A stretch of 64,000 nucleotides of DNA from Pseudomonas sp. ATCC PTA-122608 (GTDB lineage: Bacteria; Pseudomonadota; Gammaproteobacteria; Pseudomonadales; Pseudomonadaceae), in assembly GCF_001952855.1 (NCBI RefSeq), contig NZ_LPNO01000010.1, positions 62,001 through 126,000 of the forward strand, given 5' to 3'. Below, one piece after another: positions 53,411 through 63,218 of the stretch. The notes beneath the pieces were generated by a model, which saw only the letters and a list, made by a program, of their open reading frames with translations, made no database searches and was not told the DNA's origin. The translations under genes and the position numbers were made by a program. The stretch's first letter is position 1. Every line of letters begins with the position of its first letter.

Positions 53411-54589
53411 ATGCTGCTCAACCTGTTCAATGAAATGCGTGCAGCCAAGGTGCCGGTGTCGGTGCGTGAGCTGCTGGACCTGATCAACGCGCTGAAACAG
53501 CGGGTGACCTTCGCCGACATGGACGAGTTTTACTACTTGGCCCGGGCGATCCTGGTGAAGGACGAACGGCATTTCGACAAGTTCGACCGGGCCTTCGGCG
53601 CCTACTTCAACGGCCTGGAAAAACTCGACGATCACCTGCAGGCACTGATCCCCGAAGACTGGCTGCGCAAGGAATTCGAACGCTCGCTGACCGACGAAGA
53701 GCGCGCGCAGATCCAGTCCCTCGGCGGCCTCGACAAGCTCATCGAAGAATTCAAGAAACGCCTCGAAGAACAAAAGGAACGCCACGCCGGCGGTAATAAA
53801 TGGATCGGCACTGGCGGTACCAGCCCGTTCGGCTCCGGCGGTTTCAACCCCGAAGGCATTCGCGTGGGTGATGCCGGCAAGCGCCAGGGCAAGGCGGTCA
53901 AGGTCTGGGACCAGCGCGAGTACAAGAACCTCGATGACTCGGTGGAACTGGGCACCCGCAACATCAAGATCGCCCTGCGCCGCCTGCGCAAGTTCGCGCG
54001 TCAGGGGGCGGCGGAAGAGCTGGACATCGACGGCACCATCGACCATACGGCGCGGGATGCCGGGTTGCTGAATATCCAGATGCGCCCGGAGCGGCGTAAC
54101 ACCATCAAGCTGCTGTTGCTGTTCGACATCGGCGGCTCGATGGATGCCCATGTGAAGACCTGCGAAGAGCTGTTCTCAGCGTGCAAGACCGAGTTCAAGC
54201 ACTTGGAGTATTTCTACTTCCACAACTTCATTTATGAATCGGTGTGGAAGAACAACATGCGCCGGGGTTCGGAACGCACCTCGACCCAGGATTTGCTGCA
54301 CAAGTACGGCGCCGACTACAAAGTGATCTTTATCGGTGATGCGGCCATGGCGCCGTATGAAATCACCCAGGCCGGCGGCAGCGTCGAGCATTGGAATGAA
54401 GAGCCAGGCTATGTGTGGATGCAGCGGTTCATGGAGAAGTACAAAAAGCTGATCTGGATTAATCCGTATCCGAAAGATACTTGGGGCTATACAGCGTCCA
54501 CCGGGATTGTTCGGGACTTGATCGAGGACCAGATGTTTCCGTTGACGTTGCGTGGGCTTGAGGAAGGGATGCGCTTTTTGTCGAAGTAA
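53411..54589 (+). CDS. VWA (CoxE-like) protein paired with the MoxR ATPase
   Basis: A 392-residue protein. The first 150 residues are helical (LNLFNEMRAAKVPVSVRELL at the start). A Gly/Ser-rich linker (GTGGTSPFGSGGFNPEG) precedes the VWA domain, whose metal-ion (MIDAS) motif is D239-I-G241-G-S243 in LFDIGGSMDAH. This CoxE-like arrangement partners MoxR ATPases. The pair is probably co-transcribed. The client is unknown. Confidence 0.87.
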   Translation: MLLNLFNEMRAAKVPVSVRELLDLINALKQRVTFADMDEFYYLARAILVKDERHFDKFDRAFGAYFNGLEKLDDHLQALIPEDWLRKEFERSLTDEERAQIQSLGGLDKLIEEFKKRLEEQKERHAGGNKWIGTGGTSPFGSGGFNPEGIRVGDAGKRQGKAVKVWDQREYKNLDDSVELGTRNIKIALRRLRKFARQGAAEELDIDGTIDHTARDAGLLNIQMRPERRNTIKLLLLFDIGGSMDAHVKTCEELFSACKTEFKHLEYFYFHNFIYESVWKNNMRRGSERTSTQDLLHKYGADYKVIFIGDAAMAPYEITQAGGSVEHWNEEPGYVWMQRFMEKYKKLIWINPYPKDTWGYTASTGIVRDLIEDQMFPLTLRGLEEGMRFLSK

Positions 54590-54616
54590 CCCGTTTCCCA
54601 GGCAACCACGAACAAA

Positions 54617-54706
54617 TGTGGGAGCGGGCTTGCTCGCGAAAGCGCGGTGTCAGTCACCGGATATATTGGCTGATACACCGCCTTCACGAGCAAGCCCGCT
54701 CCCACA
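54617..54706. repeat. REP pair (GGAGCGGGCTTGCTCGCG type)
   Basis: Same type as 4463 and 58209. The right arm has one change (TTCACGAG for TTCGCGAG). Confidence 0.88.
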
Positions 54707-54725
54707 CTTTGTCCTGCGGTGGCCT

Positions 54726-55649
54726 TTAGTTTCTGGCGAAGCGGCGTAAATACTCCACCTGCTGCCGATGCGCCGTCTCCTGCACCACCGGCGCCAACCT
54801 CACTTTCTCCCCCGGCAAACACTGGGCCAGCCGTGCCAGCGCCAATGGCGTCAACGCCCCCAGTCGCGGATAACCGCCAATGGTCTGCCGGTCATTGAGC
54901 AACACGATCGGCTGCCCATCCGGTGGCACCTGGATCGCGCCCAGCGGGATGCCTTCCGAAATCAGCGACGGCCCCTGATATTCCAGCGGCGTACCCAACA
55001 AGCGCATGCCCATGCGGTCGGCGCGGCTGTCGAGGGTCCATTCGCTGTTGAACACATCAAACAGACTCTGCCCGCCGAACTGGCCGATCTGCGCCCCGAG
55101 GATGACCTCCAGTGGCGCCTTCGAATCCAGTTTCGGCAATTGCCCGGCGGACAACTCCCGCATCGCGCCGCCCACACCTGAGTACGCCAGTTGCCCGCCC
55201 TCCGCCAGCGCGCGGCCAAAGCCATCCAGCCCACCCAGTTCTTCACGCGCCACCGTGGCGCAACTGCCCAGAACCTGCGGCGCATCAAACCCGCCCGGCG
55301 CGGCCAGGTAAGCCCGCGCGCCGCTGAACGGCTGGGTAAAACGCAATCGCTGGCCTTTTTGCAGAATAAAGGTGCGCCCCGGGCTGATCGCTCTTTCATC
55401 GACATAAGCGCCCAAATCCGCCCCGGCCAATGCCAGCAGACAGTAATCCTCGGCCTGCACGGTGAAACCACCCAAAGTGATTTCCACCACAGGCGCATCC
55501 AGAGAGTTGCCCAGCATCCAATTGGCCCACGACATCGACACCCAATCCAGTGCGCCGCCCTGGGTCACACCCAAATGCCTCACACCAAAACGTCCGGCGT
55601 CCTGCAACAGGCACAGCGGGGTGCTGGCCTCGATCAACAAGCGGCTCAT
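54726..55649 (-). CDS. pxpC: 5-oxoprolinase subunit C
   Basis: A 307-residue member of the KipA/biotin-dependent carboxyltransferase family, the third subunit of bacterial ATP-dependent 5-oxoprolinase (PxpABC). Typical features are TPLCLLQDAGRFGVRHLGVT at the start and the SISP-like and RADRMGMRLLG motif. It overlaps pxpB by 4 bases. The complex opens 5-oxoproline (pyroglutamate) to glutamate. It is the last gene of the operon, just before a REP pair. Confidence 0.9.
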   Translation of the reverse strand: MSRLLIEASTPLCLLQDAGRFGVRHLGVTQGGALDWVSMSWANWMLGNSLDAPVVEITLGGFTVQAEDYCLLALAGADLGAYVDERAISPGRTFILQKGQRLRFTQPFSGARAYLAAPGGFDAPQVLGSCATVAREELGGLDGFGRALAEGGQLAYSGVGGAMRELSAGQLPKLDSKAPLEVILGAQIGQFGGQSLFDVFNSEWTLDSRADRMGMRLLGTPLEYQGPSLISEGIPLGAIQVPPDGQPIVLLNDRQTIGGYPRLGALTPLALARLAQCLPGEKVRLAPVVQETAHRQQVEYLRRFARN

Positions 55650-56350
55650 GCCTGGGCCTCCAACGGTGTGTCATCGCCACCCAGGTTGATGAATTCGCTA
55701 TGGCTGACCGCTTCGTAACGCACGGTGTCCCCCGGCTGCATCAGGCTGTAGCCCTCGCGCTCTCGATCAAACAGCTTGGCCGGTGTGCGGCCGATCAGGT
55801 TCCAGCCGCCCGGCGATACCACCGGATAGGCCGCCGTTTGCCGCTCGGCGATCCCCACGCTGCCCGCCGCCACCCGCTTGCGCGGCGTATTGAGCCGAGG
55901 TGCTGCGAGCAGTTCGTCCACCAGGCCCATAAAGGCAAACCCCGGGGCAAAGCCCAAGGCGAAGACCTGGTACTCGTGCTGGCTGTGGCGGCGGATCACC
56001 TCCTCCACCGCCAGCCCACTGCGCTGGGCGAGTAACGGCAGCTCGGGGCCGACACTCAAGTCATACCAGACCGGCAACACATGGCATTGCCCGCTCCCCT
56101 TGGGCTCTGGTTGCAGTGCTTTAAGCGCCTGATCGATCAGCTCCCGCGCCTGGGCCGGGCTCAGCGCCATCAGGTCGTAATGCACCATCAGGGTCGTGTA
56201 GGACGGCACCAGGTCCACCAGCGCCGCGCCAAAACCTTCCCGCAAACGGCGGGTGGCGGCGAGCATCCAGGGCATGTTGTCTTCGGCGATCACATCAAAC
56301 AGGCGCACCATCAGGCTGTCGATGGCTACGACTTCAATCCGTGGTTTCAT
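55646..56350 (-). CDS. pxpB: 5-oxoprolinase subunit B
   Basis: A 234-residue KipI-like subunit. The ATSR/ADN-like start ([16 protein letters not shown] with shifts), [13 protein letters not shown] and the C-terminal segment [42 protein letters not shown] (split), then [14 protein letters not shown] are typical. It overlaps pxpA by 4 bases upstream and pxpC by 4 bases downstream, so the three are translationally coupled. Confidence 0.9.
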   Translation of the reverse strand: MKPRIEVVAIDSLMVRLFDVIAEDNMPWMLAATRRLREGFGAALVDLVPSYTTLMVHYDLMALSPAQARELIDQALKALQPEPKGSGQCHVLPVWYDLSVGPELPLLAQRSGLAVEEVIRRHSQHEYQVFALGFAPGFAFMGLVDELLAAPRLNTPRKRVAAGSVGIAERQTAAYPVVSPGGWNLIGRTPAKLFDREREGYSLMQPGDTVRYEAVSHSEFINLGGDDTPLEAQA

Positions 56351-57090
56351 GCTGGGGTCAACGCCTCGCGGATGCGCTGCACGGCGGCCACCGAGCTGGC
56401 GTTATCGCCGTGTACACACAAGGTATTGGCCTGCAGGTGCAACGGGCTGCCGTCGCTGGCGACCAGGTGCTCACCGCGAGCAATGATCAAGGCTTGCTGG
56501 ATGATCTTTTCCGGATCGTGATGCACCGCCCCCGGCAACTGGCGGGAGACCAGATGCCCGGCACTGTCATAGGCACGGTCGGCGAAGGCTTCGAACCACA
56601 GGGTCACGCCATATTCGTCACCCAGGGCCTGGGCGGCGCTGTTGTCGCGGGTGGCCATCAGCATCAAGGGCAGGCTGGCGTCGTAGGCCGCCACGGCCTG
56701 GATCACCGCGCGCAATTGCGCCGGCTTGGCCATCATGTCGTTGTACATCGCACCATGGGGTTTGACGTAGCTGACCCGCCCACCCTGAGCCCGGCAAATG
56801 CCGTCGAGGGCGCCAATCTGATAATGCAACAGGTCCTGGATTTCCTGTGGGGTGTAGGCCATGGAACGGCGGCCGAAACCCACCAGGTCCTGGTACGCCG
56901 GGTGCGCACCCACCTGCACGCCATGCTCGAAGGCCAGGCTGACGGTCTTGCGCATGATGCTCGGGTCGCCCGCATGAAAACCGCAGGCAACGTTGGCGCA
57001 GTCAATGAACGGCATGACCTCGGCGTCCAGACCCAAGGTCCAGTTGCCAAAGCTTTCGCCGATGTCGCAGTTCAATAGCAGGCGGCTCAC
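56347..57090 (-). CDS. pxpA: 5-oxoprolinase subunit A
   Basis: A 247-residue LamB/YcsF-family protein. The start [35 protein letters not shown] and the KPHGAMYND motif are diagnostic. It is the catalytic subunit of PxpABC. The start is a GTG 7 bases after AGGAG; the longer open frame upstream is not supported. It is the first gene of the operon and diverges from a LysR regulator across 176 bases that contain a dyad (57129-57145). Confidence 0.92.
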   Translation of the reverse strand: MSRLLLNCDIGESFGNWTLGLDAEVMPFIDCANVACGFHAGDPSIMRKTVSLAFEHGVQVGAHPAYQDLVGFGRRSMAYTPQEIQDLLHYQIGALDGICRAQGGRVSYVKPHGAMYNDMMAKPAQLRAVIQAVAAYDASLPLMLMATRDNSAAQALGDEYGVTLWFEAFADRAYDSAGHLVSRQLPGAVHHDPEKIIQQALIIARGEHLVASDGSPLHLQANTLCVHGDNASSVAAVQRIREALTPA

Positions 57091-57128
57091 GGTAGGGCTC
57101 CTGTAGGCTTTATTTTTTTGTAGTGTGG

Positions 57129-57145
57129 GATCTTTTACCAAGATC
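57129..57145. promoter_or_regulatory. Dyad between pxpA and its LysR regulator
   Basis: GATCTT-TTACC-AAGATC, perfect 6-bp arms around a 5-base spacer. The ATC-N9-GAT form fits the T-N11-A rule of LysR sites; the neighbouring LysR regulator is the obvious binder. Confidence 0.5.
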
Positions 57146-57266
57146 TCGCAACGATGTTGTCCCGAGCCCCAACGACGCTTATCGTGAGACAGCTCGATTT
57201 TTGGCGGTTGCGGCACGCTGCGTCCAACTAATAAAAAACAATCCATGCATAAGAAAAGTTGATCCC

Positions 57267-58205
57267 ATGAATTTGAAGTTCCTCGAAACCTTCGTCTGGG
57301 TGGCCAAGCTCAAGAGCTTTCGCCTCACGGCAGAGAAGCTGTTCACTACCCAGGCCTCGATCTCCAGCCGCATCGCCGTGTTGGAAAGCGAATTGGGGGT
57401 GAAGCTGTTCCTGCGCGATTCCCGAGGTGTGAGCCTGACGCCGGAAGGCTTGAAGGTGCTCGATTATGCCGAGCAGATGATGGCGACCATGCAAGGGCTC
57501 AAGCAGTCCCTGGAAACCACCAGCAGCAAGGTCGGGCGCATCCGCATCGGGGTGATGGACACGGTGATCCACACCTGGCTGAGCGCGCTGGTGGCAGAAC
57601 TGACGGACAACTTTCCGCGGGTAGAAATCGAGTTGGTCGCCGATACCGCGCTGAACCTCTGCGATCAGTTGCAAAAAGGCTTTCTCGACCTGATCCTGCA
57701 AACCGACCTGCTGCGCCAGGAAACCTTGCGCAGCCTGGAACTGGCCAGCCACCCAATGGGCTGGATCGTCGCCAGCCACTCGATCTACAACCGTGACTAC
57801 GCGTCCCTCGCCGAACTGGCCCAGGAGCGCATCATCACCTACTCGAAAAACTCCTGTCCGCACCAGGATGTGCTCAGCCTGATGCAGGCTAACGGCGTAT
57901 CCGCCCCACGGATGAACTGTGTGAACTCGGTATCAGCGATCACCCGCCTGCTGCGGGACGGGTTCGGGATTGGTGCGTTCCCGCCCGTATTGGTCAGCGA
58001 AGAGCTGGCACGAGGAGAATTGACCATGCTACCCATGGAACAACGACCGCCGAACCTGCAAGTGGTGGTGTCGTGGCGAGTGGGCGTGGAATTGGTGGAG
58101 GAGATTGTGGCGCTGTGCCAGAGCGTGGTGGGGCGGTATGCGCAGAAGGTCGGCGAGGGTTTGATGGTGCTGAGCAAACCCATGCCACTGAAGGAACCGA
58201 TTTAA
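57267..58205 (+). CDS. LysR-family regulator of the 5-oxoprolinase operon
   Basis: A 312-residue LysR-type regulator: [20 protein letters not shown] and [20 protein letters not shown] form the helix-turn-helix, and the effector domain follows. The start MNLKFLETF was preferred over a much longer frame. It is divergent from pxpABC with a dyad in the shared region and therefore probably controls that operon, perhaps in response to 5-oxoproline; both points are inference. Confidence 0.85.
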   Translation: MNLKFLETFVWVAKLKSFRLTAEKLFTTQASISSRIAVLESELGVKLFLRDSRGVSLTPEGLKVLDYAEQMMATMQGLKQSLETTSSKVGRIRIGVMDTVIHTWLSALVAELTDNFPRVEIELVADTALNLCDQLQKGFLDLILQTDLLRQETLRSLELASHPMGWIVASHSIYNRDYASLAELAQERIITYSKNSCPHQDVLSLMQANGVSAPRMNCVNSVSAITRLLRDGFGIGAFPPVLVSEELARGELTMLPMEQRPPNLQVVVSWRVGVELVEEIVALCQSVVGRYAQKVGEGLMVLSKPMPLKEPI

Positions 58206-58208
58206 AAC

Positions 58209-58297
58209 TGTGGGAGCGGGCTTGCTCGCGAATGCGGTGTACCAGCCAACCTATATGTCACTGACGCACCGCATTCGCGAGCAAGCCCGCTCCCACA
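58209..58297. repeat. REP pair (GGAGCGGGCTTGCTCGCG type)
   Basis: Intact arms with TGCGGTG inside both ends, close to the copy at 4463. Confidence 0.9.
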
Positions 58298-58315
58298 ATT
58301 TGACCGCGTCAGCCT

Positions 58316-58858
58316 TTAAAGCCCCTTGAGGTCCCGCTCTTCAATCGGCCGGCTCTGGCGTAGGCGCTTGCCGCCCAACACCACCCAGTCGATCAGGCGG
58401 AACAGGCATTCCAGGCCAAACGACAACAGCATCGCGCCGCCCAGGCCCCAGCCCATGGCTTCCGGGGTCAGCAACAGCATGTAGCTGTAGCCGTTCCAGG
58501 TTTCCTGGCGAATCGCCGGGTCGGCGGCCACGGCCACTTGCAGCGCGCGGATGTACCACGGGCCCTGCATCGCCTGGAACTGTTTATCCAGCGCCACCTG
58601 GCGGTCGAGCAACGTGCCCAGGCTGTTGGCATCGCTGCGAAAAACCGGGTCGTCACTGGCACGGTAGTGGGCCACCAGCGCCTGCAAGTCACCGTTGAAG
58701 AACTGCTGCGCCGTGGCATCAAAGCCACGCAGGCCGGTCTGGGCCTCGATCAGGTGGGCTTCGACGCGCTTGGCGTAGTCACTGATAAACCCCGGTACCT
58801 GCACACCGACCAACAGACCCACGGCAAACAACACCAGTCGCAAATAGCTGAGCAACAT
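58316..58858 (-). CDS. DUF2937-family membrane protein
   Basis: A 180-residue protein with an N-terminal helix (YLRLVLFAVGLLVGVQVPGF) and a hydrophobic pair near the C-terminus (MGWGLGGAMLLSFGLECLFR). The middle is a helical periplasmic-type domain (AHLIEAQTGLRGFDATAQQF). This matches DUF2937. AAGGAC precedes the ATG by about 8 bases. It follows the YafJ-like gene by 11 bases on the same strand and is probably co-transcribed. Function unknown. Confidence 0.78.
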   Translation of the reverse strand: MLLSYLRLVLFAVGLLVGVQVPGFISDYAKRVEAHLIEAQTGLRGFDATAQQFFNGDLQALVAHYRASDDPVFRSDANSLGTLLDRQVALDKQFQAMQGPWYIRALQVAVAADPAIRQETWNGYSYMLLLTPEAMGWGLGGAMLLSFGLECLFRLIDWVVLGGKRLRQSRPIEERDLKGL

Positions 58859-58869
58859 ATTCGACGTCC

Positions 58870-59646
58870 TTATTCCGTTTTGCCTTGGCTGACACATTCG
58901 CCGCGTCGCCACAGGCTCCACTGGCCCGGTTCGTAGCGGGTCCAGGTCTCGTTTTCGGTCAGGGGTTCGGTGGCAATCACCGTCACCACATCATTAGGCG
59001 TGGTTTCGGCCTGAAAATCGACGATCACGTCGACATCTTTCAACCGCGCGGGGCCAAACGGCGCACGCCGGGTGATCTGTGCCAGTTTGGTCGAGCAATA
59101 GCAGAACAGCCAGTCACCGTCGCTGAGCAGGCAATTGAACACGCCCTTGCTGCGGTATTCGCTGCAGGCGGCGATCAGGTCCGGCAGCACCTGTTCGATG
59201 TCCACCGGCTCCGGAAACGCTTCGCGGACACGGTTGAGCAAATCGCAGAACGCCGCTTCGCTGTCGGTATCGCCCACCGGGCGGTAGAACGTGGCGCGGG
59301 GGTTGAAGTCCGCCAGTTGGCCGTTATGCGCGAAGCACCAGTTGCGGCCCCACAGTTCACGCACGAACGGGTGGGTATTGGACAGGCACACCTTGCCGAC
59401 ATTGGCCTGGCGGATATGGCCAATCACCACTTCACTCTTGATGGGATAACGCTGCACCAGCAGCGCGACTTCCGATTCGCTGCTGGCCGCCGGGTCCTGG
59501 AACAACCGCAGGCCGCGGCCTTCGTAGAAGGCGATGCCCCAACCGTCGCGGTGGGGGCCGGTGCGTCCGCCGCGCTGCATCAGCCCGGTAAAGCTGAAGA
59601 CGATATCGGTCGGTACGTTGGCACTCATGCCCAATAATTCACACAT
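58870..59646 (-). CDS. Class II glutamine amidotransferase (YafJ-like)
   Basis: A 258-residue Ntn-type amidotransferase. The nucleophile is C2 of [20 protein letters not shown]. Conserved glutamine-binding residues appear in [42 protein letters not shown] and GDTDSEAAF. This is the YafJ/DUG3-like group; the YafJ protein in E. coli has no proven function, while yeast Dug3 is part of a glutathione-degradation complex. Stands upstream of the DUF2937 gene. Confidence 0.88.
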   Translation of the reverse strand: MCELLGMSANVPTDIVFSFTGLMQRGGRTGPHRDGWGIAFYEGRGLRLFQDPAASSESEVALLVQRYPIKSEVVIGHIRQANVGKVCLSNTHPFVRELWGRNWCFAHNGQLADFNPRATFYRPVGDTDSEAAFCDLLNRVREAFPEPVDIEQVLPDLIAACSEYRSKGVFNCLLSDGDWLFCYCSTKLAQITRRAPFGPARLKDVDVIVDFQAETTPNDVVTVIATEPLTENETWTRYEPGQWSLWRRGECVSQGKTE

Positions 59647-59676
59647 GCCAGGCTTCTCGATACAGGGCGTACAACG

Positions 59677-60144
59677 TTAAAGGCGCGGTTCGACCCGCAT
59701 ACCGCTGACAGGGGCCGGGCGACCGTATCGCTCATCGGCGAAGGGTTCGTCGTCATCCGGCTCGGCGGCAGCGGCTGCCGCAGCGGCGGCCTTCTGCTCC
59801 CGGCGGGCCCTGGAGGCACGCTCGATGGGCCAGCGGATCAGCACAAACACCAGGTACACGCCAAACGCGATCATGGAGTACATGAACAAATCGGAAATCG
59901 CCCGCCAGGCGTTGTTGCCGACCTTGAGCACCAGGTCCAGGGCGGTGATGGCCACGGCCGGGGCGAACTGGGTCTTCACCGGGTCGACAATGGTCGGGCT
60001 GAACAGCAGCACCGCCATCAGCAACCGCAGCGGCTCGCGCAGCCAGCGCCACATCCAGCGGGTCATGGCAAACCACACCAGCAGGCAACCCAGGGCTGCG
60101 AAGGCGTAGAGGCCCCAAGCGATCAGATAGTCGTTCTCGGTCAT
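59677..60144 (-). CDS. Membrane protein with alanine-rich, acidic tail
   Basis: A 155-residue protein with three hydrophobic segments (LIAWGLYAFAALGCLLVWFA, LLMAVLLFSPTIVDPVKTQF, LFMYSMIAFGVYLVFVLIRW). The C-terminus has a run of nine alanines followed by EPDDDEPFADERYGR, which looks disordered. The start MTENDYLIAW is preferred to one three codons upstream (spacing is weak for both). Such proteins are annotated as Pseudomonas-specific hypothetical membrane proteins; function unknown. Confidence 0.7.
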   Translation of the reverse strand: MTENDYLIAWGLYAFAALGCLLVWFAMTRWMWRWLREPLRLLMAVLLFSPTIVDPVKTQFAPAVAITALDLVLKVGNNAWRAISDLFMYSMIAFGVYLVFVLIRWPIERASRARREQKAAAAAAAAAEPDDDEPFADERYGRPAPVSGMRVEPRL

Positions 60145-60243
60145 GGTGTCCATGGCAAGGTAGGCAAACAGGCGGCTATGATAACGGCTTTTCAGTGCCG
60201 AGGCTGCAATGCCGTCGGCCAACCGCCAGACAGAGAGTGATCC

Positions 60244-62298
60244 ATGCCCCCATCGACCCACATCACTGCCGCCCCGATCGCCCGCAAGGCCCCAGGCACC
60301 GACCCGTACGCCTGGCTGCAAGCGCGTGACAGCGCCGAGGTGCTCGATTACCTCAAGGCGGAAAATGCCTGGCAAGACGCTCAACTGTCCGACCAACAGG
60401 CGCTGCGCGAGACCCTGTTCGAAGAGATCAAGGGCCGCATCCTCGAAACCGACCTGTCCCTGCCCTCGCCTTGGGGCCCGTACCTGTATTACACCCGCAC
60501 CACCGCCGGCGACGAGTACGCCCGCCACTACCGCTGCCCGCGCCCGGCGGATGACAGCCAACAGGTCGACGAAAGCGCGGAAGAGCTGCTGCTGGACCCG
60601 AACGTGCTGGCCAATGGCGGCTTTTTCTCCCTCGGCGCCTTCAGCATCAGCCCGGACCACCAGCGCCTGGCCTACAGCCTGGACACCAACGGCGAAGAGA
60701 TTTACACCCTCTACGTGAAGGAATTGGCCACCGGCAAGGTCAGCGAACTGGAGTTCGAAGATTGCGACGGCAGCATGACCTGGGCCAATGACAGCCTGAC
60801 CCTGTTCTTCACTGAACTGGACGACACCCACCGCCCGCACAAGCTGTATCGCTATCGCCTGGACGGCACCGCCGCCGAAGAAGTGTTCCACGAGCCCGAC
60901 GGCCGTTTCTTCCTGCACTGCTACCGCTCAAGTTCCGAGCGCCAGTTGCTGCTGGCCCTGGGCAGCAAGACCACCAGCGAAATCTGGGCCCTGGACGCCG
61001 AGCAGCCGCAGCAGGCGTTTACCTGCCTGGCACCACGGGTCGAAGGCCATGAATATGACGTCGACCACGGCAAGCTGGACGACCAGTGGACCTGGTTTAT
61101 CCGCAGCAACCGCGACGGCATCAACTTCGCCCTGTTCCAGGCCGCCGACACCGGCAGCGTGCCGACCCAGGACGACTGGCAGAACCTGATCCCCCACGAC
61201 GACGCCGTGATGCTGGATGGCGTGAGCCTCAACGCCCGGGCCATGACCCTGAGTTTGCGGATCGGTGGTTTGCCGATCATCGAAGTGCGCCCACAAGGCC
61301 AGGCCGCTTATCGGGTGGAATTACCGGATGCGGCCTACAGCCTCTATGTGCAAAACAGTCTGGAATTTGTCAGCGACAAGATCCGCCTGCGTTATGAAGC
61401 CTTGAACCGCCCGGCCCAGGTCCGTCAGCTGGAACTGGCCAGCGGCGCACAACAAGTGCTCAAGGAAACCCCGGTGCTGGGGGTGTTCAACGCCGACGAC
61501 TACGTCAGCCAACGATTGTGGGCGACGTCGGCCGATGGCATTCAGGTGCCGATTAGCCTTGTAGTCCGACGCGACCAGTTGGGTAAGCCAACGCCGCTCT
61601 ACCTGTACGGCTATGGTGCCTATGGCCAGAGCCTCGACCCGTGGTTCTCCCACGCCCGCCTGAGCCTGCTGGACCGTGGCGTGGCCTTCGCCATTGCCCA
61701 TGTGCGCGGCGGCGGCGAACTGGGCGAAGCCTGGTACCGCGCCGGCAAGCAGGAGCACAAGCAAAACACCTTCAGCGACTTTATCGCCTGCGCCGAACAC
61801 CTGATCGCCCAGGGCCTGACTACCTCCAAGCAACTGGCCATCAGCGGCGGGAGCGCCGGCGGCCTGTTGATTGGCGCGGTGCTCAATCAACGCCCGGAGC
61901 TGTTCCAGGCGGCGATTGCCGAAGTGCCGTTCGTCGACGTGCTCAACACCATGCTCGACCCTGAATTGCCGCTGACCATCACCGAGTACGACGAATGGGG
62001 TAACCCTGAAGAGCCCGAGGTGTATGAGCGGATCAAGGCCTACGCGCCGTACGAAAACGTCAGCGCCCAGGCTTACCCTGCGACGCTGGTGATCGCCGGC
62101 TACAACGACAGCCGCGTGCAATATTGGGAAGCGGCCAAGTGGGTGGCCAAGCTGCGCGATACCAAGACCGACGATAACCTGCTGCTGCTCAAGACCGAAC
62201 TGGGCGCAGGCCATGGCGGCATGAGTGGGCGTTACCAGGGATTACGTGACGTAGCACTCGAATATGCATTTGTTTTCAAGGCGCTGGGGCTGATTTAA
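60244..62298 (+). CDS. ptrB: Oligopeptidase B (S9 family)
   Basis: A 684-residue prolyl-oligopeptidase-family serine peptidase. The catalytic triad by position is S537 (ISGGSAGG), D622 (GYNDSRV) and H657 (GAGHGG), matching E. coli oligopeptidase B (S532, D617, H652) with a constant offset. Residues of about 80-400 form the seven-bladed beta-propeller. It cleaves peptides after Arg or Lys in the cytosol or periplasm. The gene stands alone. Confidence 0.94.
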   Translation: MPPSTHITAAPIARKAPGTDPYAWLQARDSAEVLDYLKAENAWQDAQLSDQQALRETLFEEIKGRILETDLSLPSPWGPYLYYTRTTAGDEYARHYRCPRPADDSQQVDESAEELLLDPNVLANGGFFSLGAFSISPDHQRLAYSLDTNGEEIYTLYVKELATGKVSELEFEDCDGSMTWANDSLTLFFTELDDTHRPHKLYRYRLDGTAAEEVFHEPDGRFFLHCYRSSSERQLLLALGSKTTSEIWALDAEQPQQAFTCLAPRVEGHEYDVDHGKLDDQWTWFIRSNRDGINFALFQAADTGSVPTQDDWQNLIPHDDAVMLDGVSLNARAMTLSLRIGGLPIIEVRPQGQAAYRVELPDAAYSLYVQNSLEFVSDKIRLRYEALNRPAQVRQLELASGAQQVLKETPVLGVFNADDYVSQRLWATSADGIQVPISLVVRRDQLGKPTPLYLYGYGAYGQSLDPWFSHARLSLLDRGVAFAIAHVRGGGELGEAWYRAGKQEHKQNTFSDFIACAEHLIAQGLTTSKQLAISGGSAGGLLIGAVLNQRPELFQAAIAEVPFVDVLNTMLDPELPLTITEYDEWGNPEEPEVYERIKAYAPYENVSAQAYPATLVIAGYNDSRVQYWEAAKWVAKLRDTKTDDNLLLLKTELGAGHGGMSGRYQGLRDVALEYAFVFKALGLI

Positions 62299-62382
62299 GG
62301 AACTCCGCCTGGCGGACGGGTCTGAACACCTGACCGCCGGGCGCGCGCCCTGCACGATTTATGGACGAAGACTGTAAGCCTC

Positions 62383-62856
62383 ATGCCAGAACCGACCTTA
62401 CTCAATAACGAAATCCGCGACATGCTGATGGATTGCGGCCTGTTCGACCCGTTGCTGCCGGAAGACTTCCACGTAGCGGCGGGCTATTTCAATATCAGCA
62501 CCATCGCCCGCGATGAAGTGATATTCCTCGAGGGCGACGCCGGTACCTTCATGTGCATCATCCACTCAGGCCAGGTGGCGGTGCAGAAGACCAACCATGA
62601 AGGTCAGCGGCTGACCATCGCCACCTTGCGCAGTGGACGGGCCTTCGGCGAGATGGCCGTGCTGGATGGCGAGCGCCGGTCCGCCAGCTGTGTGGCAGCC
62701 AGCGATTGCGTGCTGTTGAACCTGGGCAAGGATTCCCTGGAAAAAATGCTCAACGATGCACCGAAAATCGCGGCCAAGATCATTCGTGCGATTGCTATCG
62801 CCCTGTCCAGGCGCCTGCGCATGGCGGACGGGCAATTGCTGTCCCAGCAGTTTTAA
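62383..62856 (+). CDS. Cyclic-nucleotide-binding domain protein
   Basis: A 157-residue single-domain protein: the cNMP-binding beta-roll with the phosphate-binding cassette FGEMAVLDGERRSASC (family pattern FGE-x-A/S-L...R-x-A). There is no DNA-binding helix-turn-helix after it, so this is not a CRP-type regulator but a stand-alone sensor or partner protein. Its stop overlaps the convergent proline-rich gene by 4 bases. Confidence 0.85.
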   Translation: MPEPTLLNNEIRDMLMDCGLFDPLLPEDFHVAAGYFNISTIARDEVIFLEGDAGTFMCIIHSGQVAVQKTNHEGQRLTIATLRSGRAFGEMAVLDGERRSASCVAASDCVLLNLGKDSLEKMLNDAPKIAAKIIRAIAIALSRRLRMADGQLLSQQF

Positions 62857-63140
62857 CCGCCTGGGGTCTTGGGCTTGATGTCGCTCTGCTGCAAGCCCGG
62901 GATTGTCTGGTCCTTCGGCGGCGTGGGCAGCACGATAGGCGCCAACAACGGTTCACCACCGCCGGCCGCCTTTGGCGTCGCCGGTGGCGTGACTTGCGGG
63001 TACGGTGTGGGCGTTGCAGTACCCGGCGAACCCGCCGTGGGCGCGGGGGTAATCGGTACGGTTTGCGACTCCTGAGCCTGGGCCACACCGCCAAGGGCGA
63101 GCGCGCTCCACACAATGACCGTTAGAATGCTGCACTTCAT
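62853..63140 (-). CDS. Proline-rich periplasmic protein
   Basis: A 95-residue exported protein: signal peptide MKCSILTVIVWSALALGGVAQA, then a low-complexity mature part rich in Pro, Thr and Gly (TPAPTAGSPGTATPTPYPQV) and ending LQQSDIKPKTPGG. No domain is seen; it is probably disordered and cell-envelope associated. A longer open frame in the same phase runs antisense through the spermidine-synthase-like gene and was not used. Confidence 0.7.
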   Translation of the reverse strand: MKCSILTVIVWSALALGGVAQAQESQTVPITPAPTAGSPGTATPTPYPQVTPPATPKAAGGGEPLLAPIVLPTPPKDQTIPGLQQSDIKPKTPGG

Positions 63141-63218
63141 CGATGGCTCCATGGCCTGACCGTAAAGTCGTAAGGCTACTCCCAACCGCGCAAGAATGCC
63201 CTTCCCAATGAGATTTCC

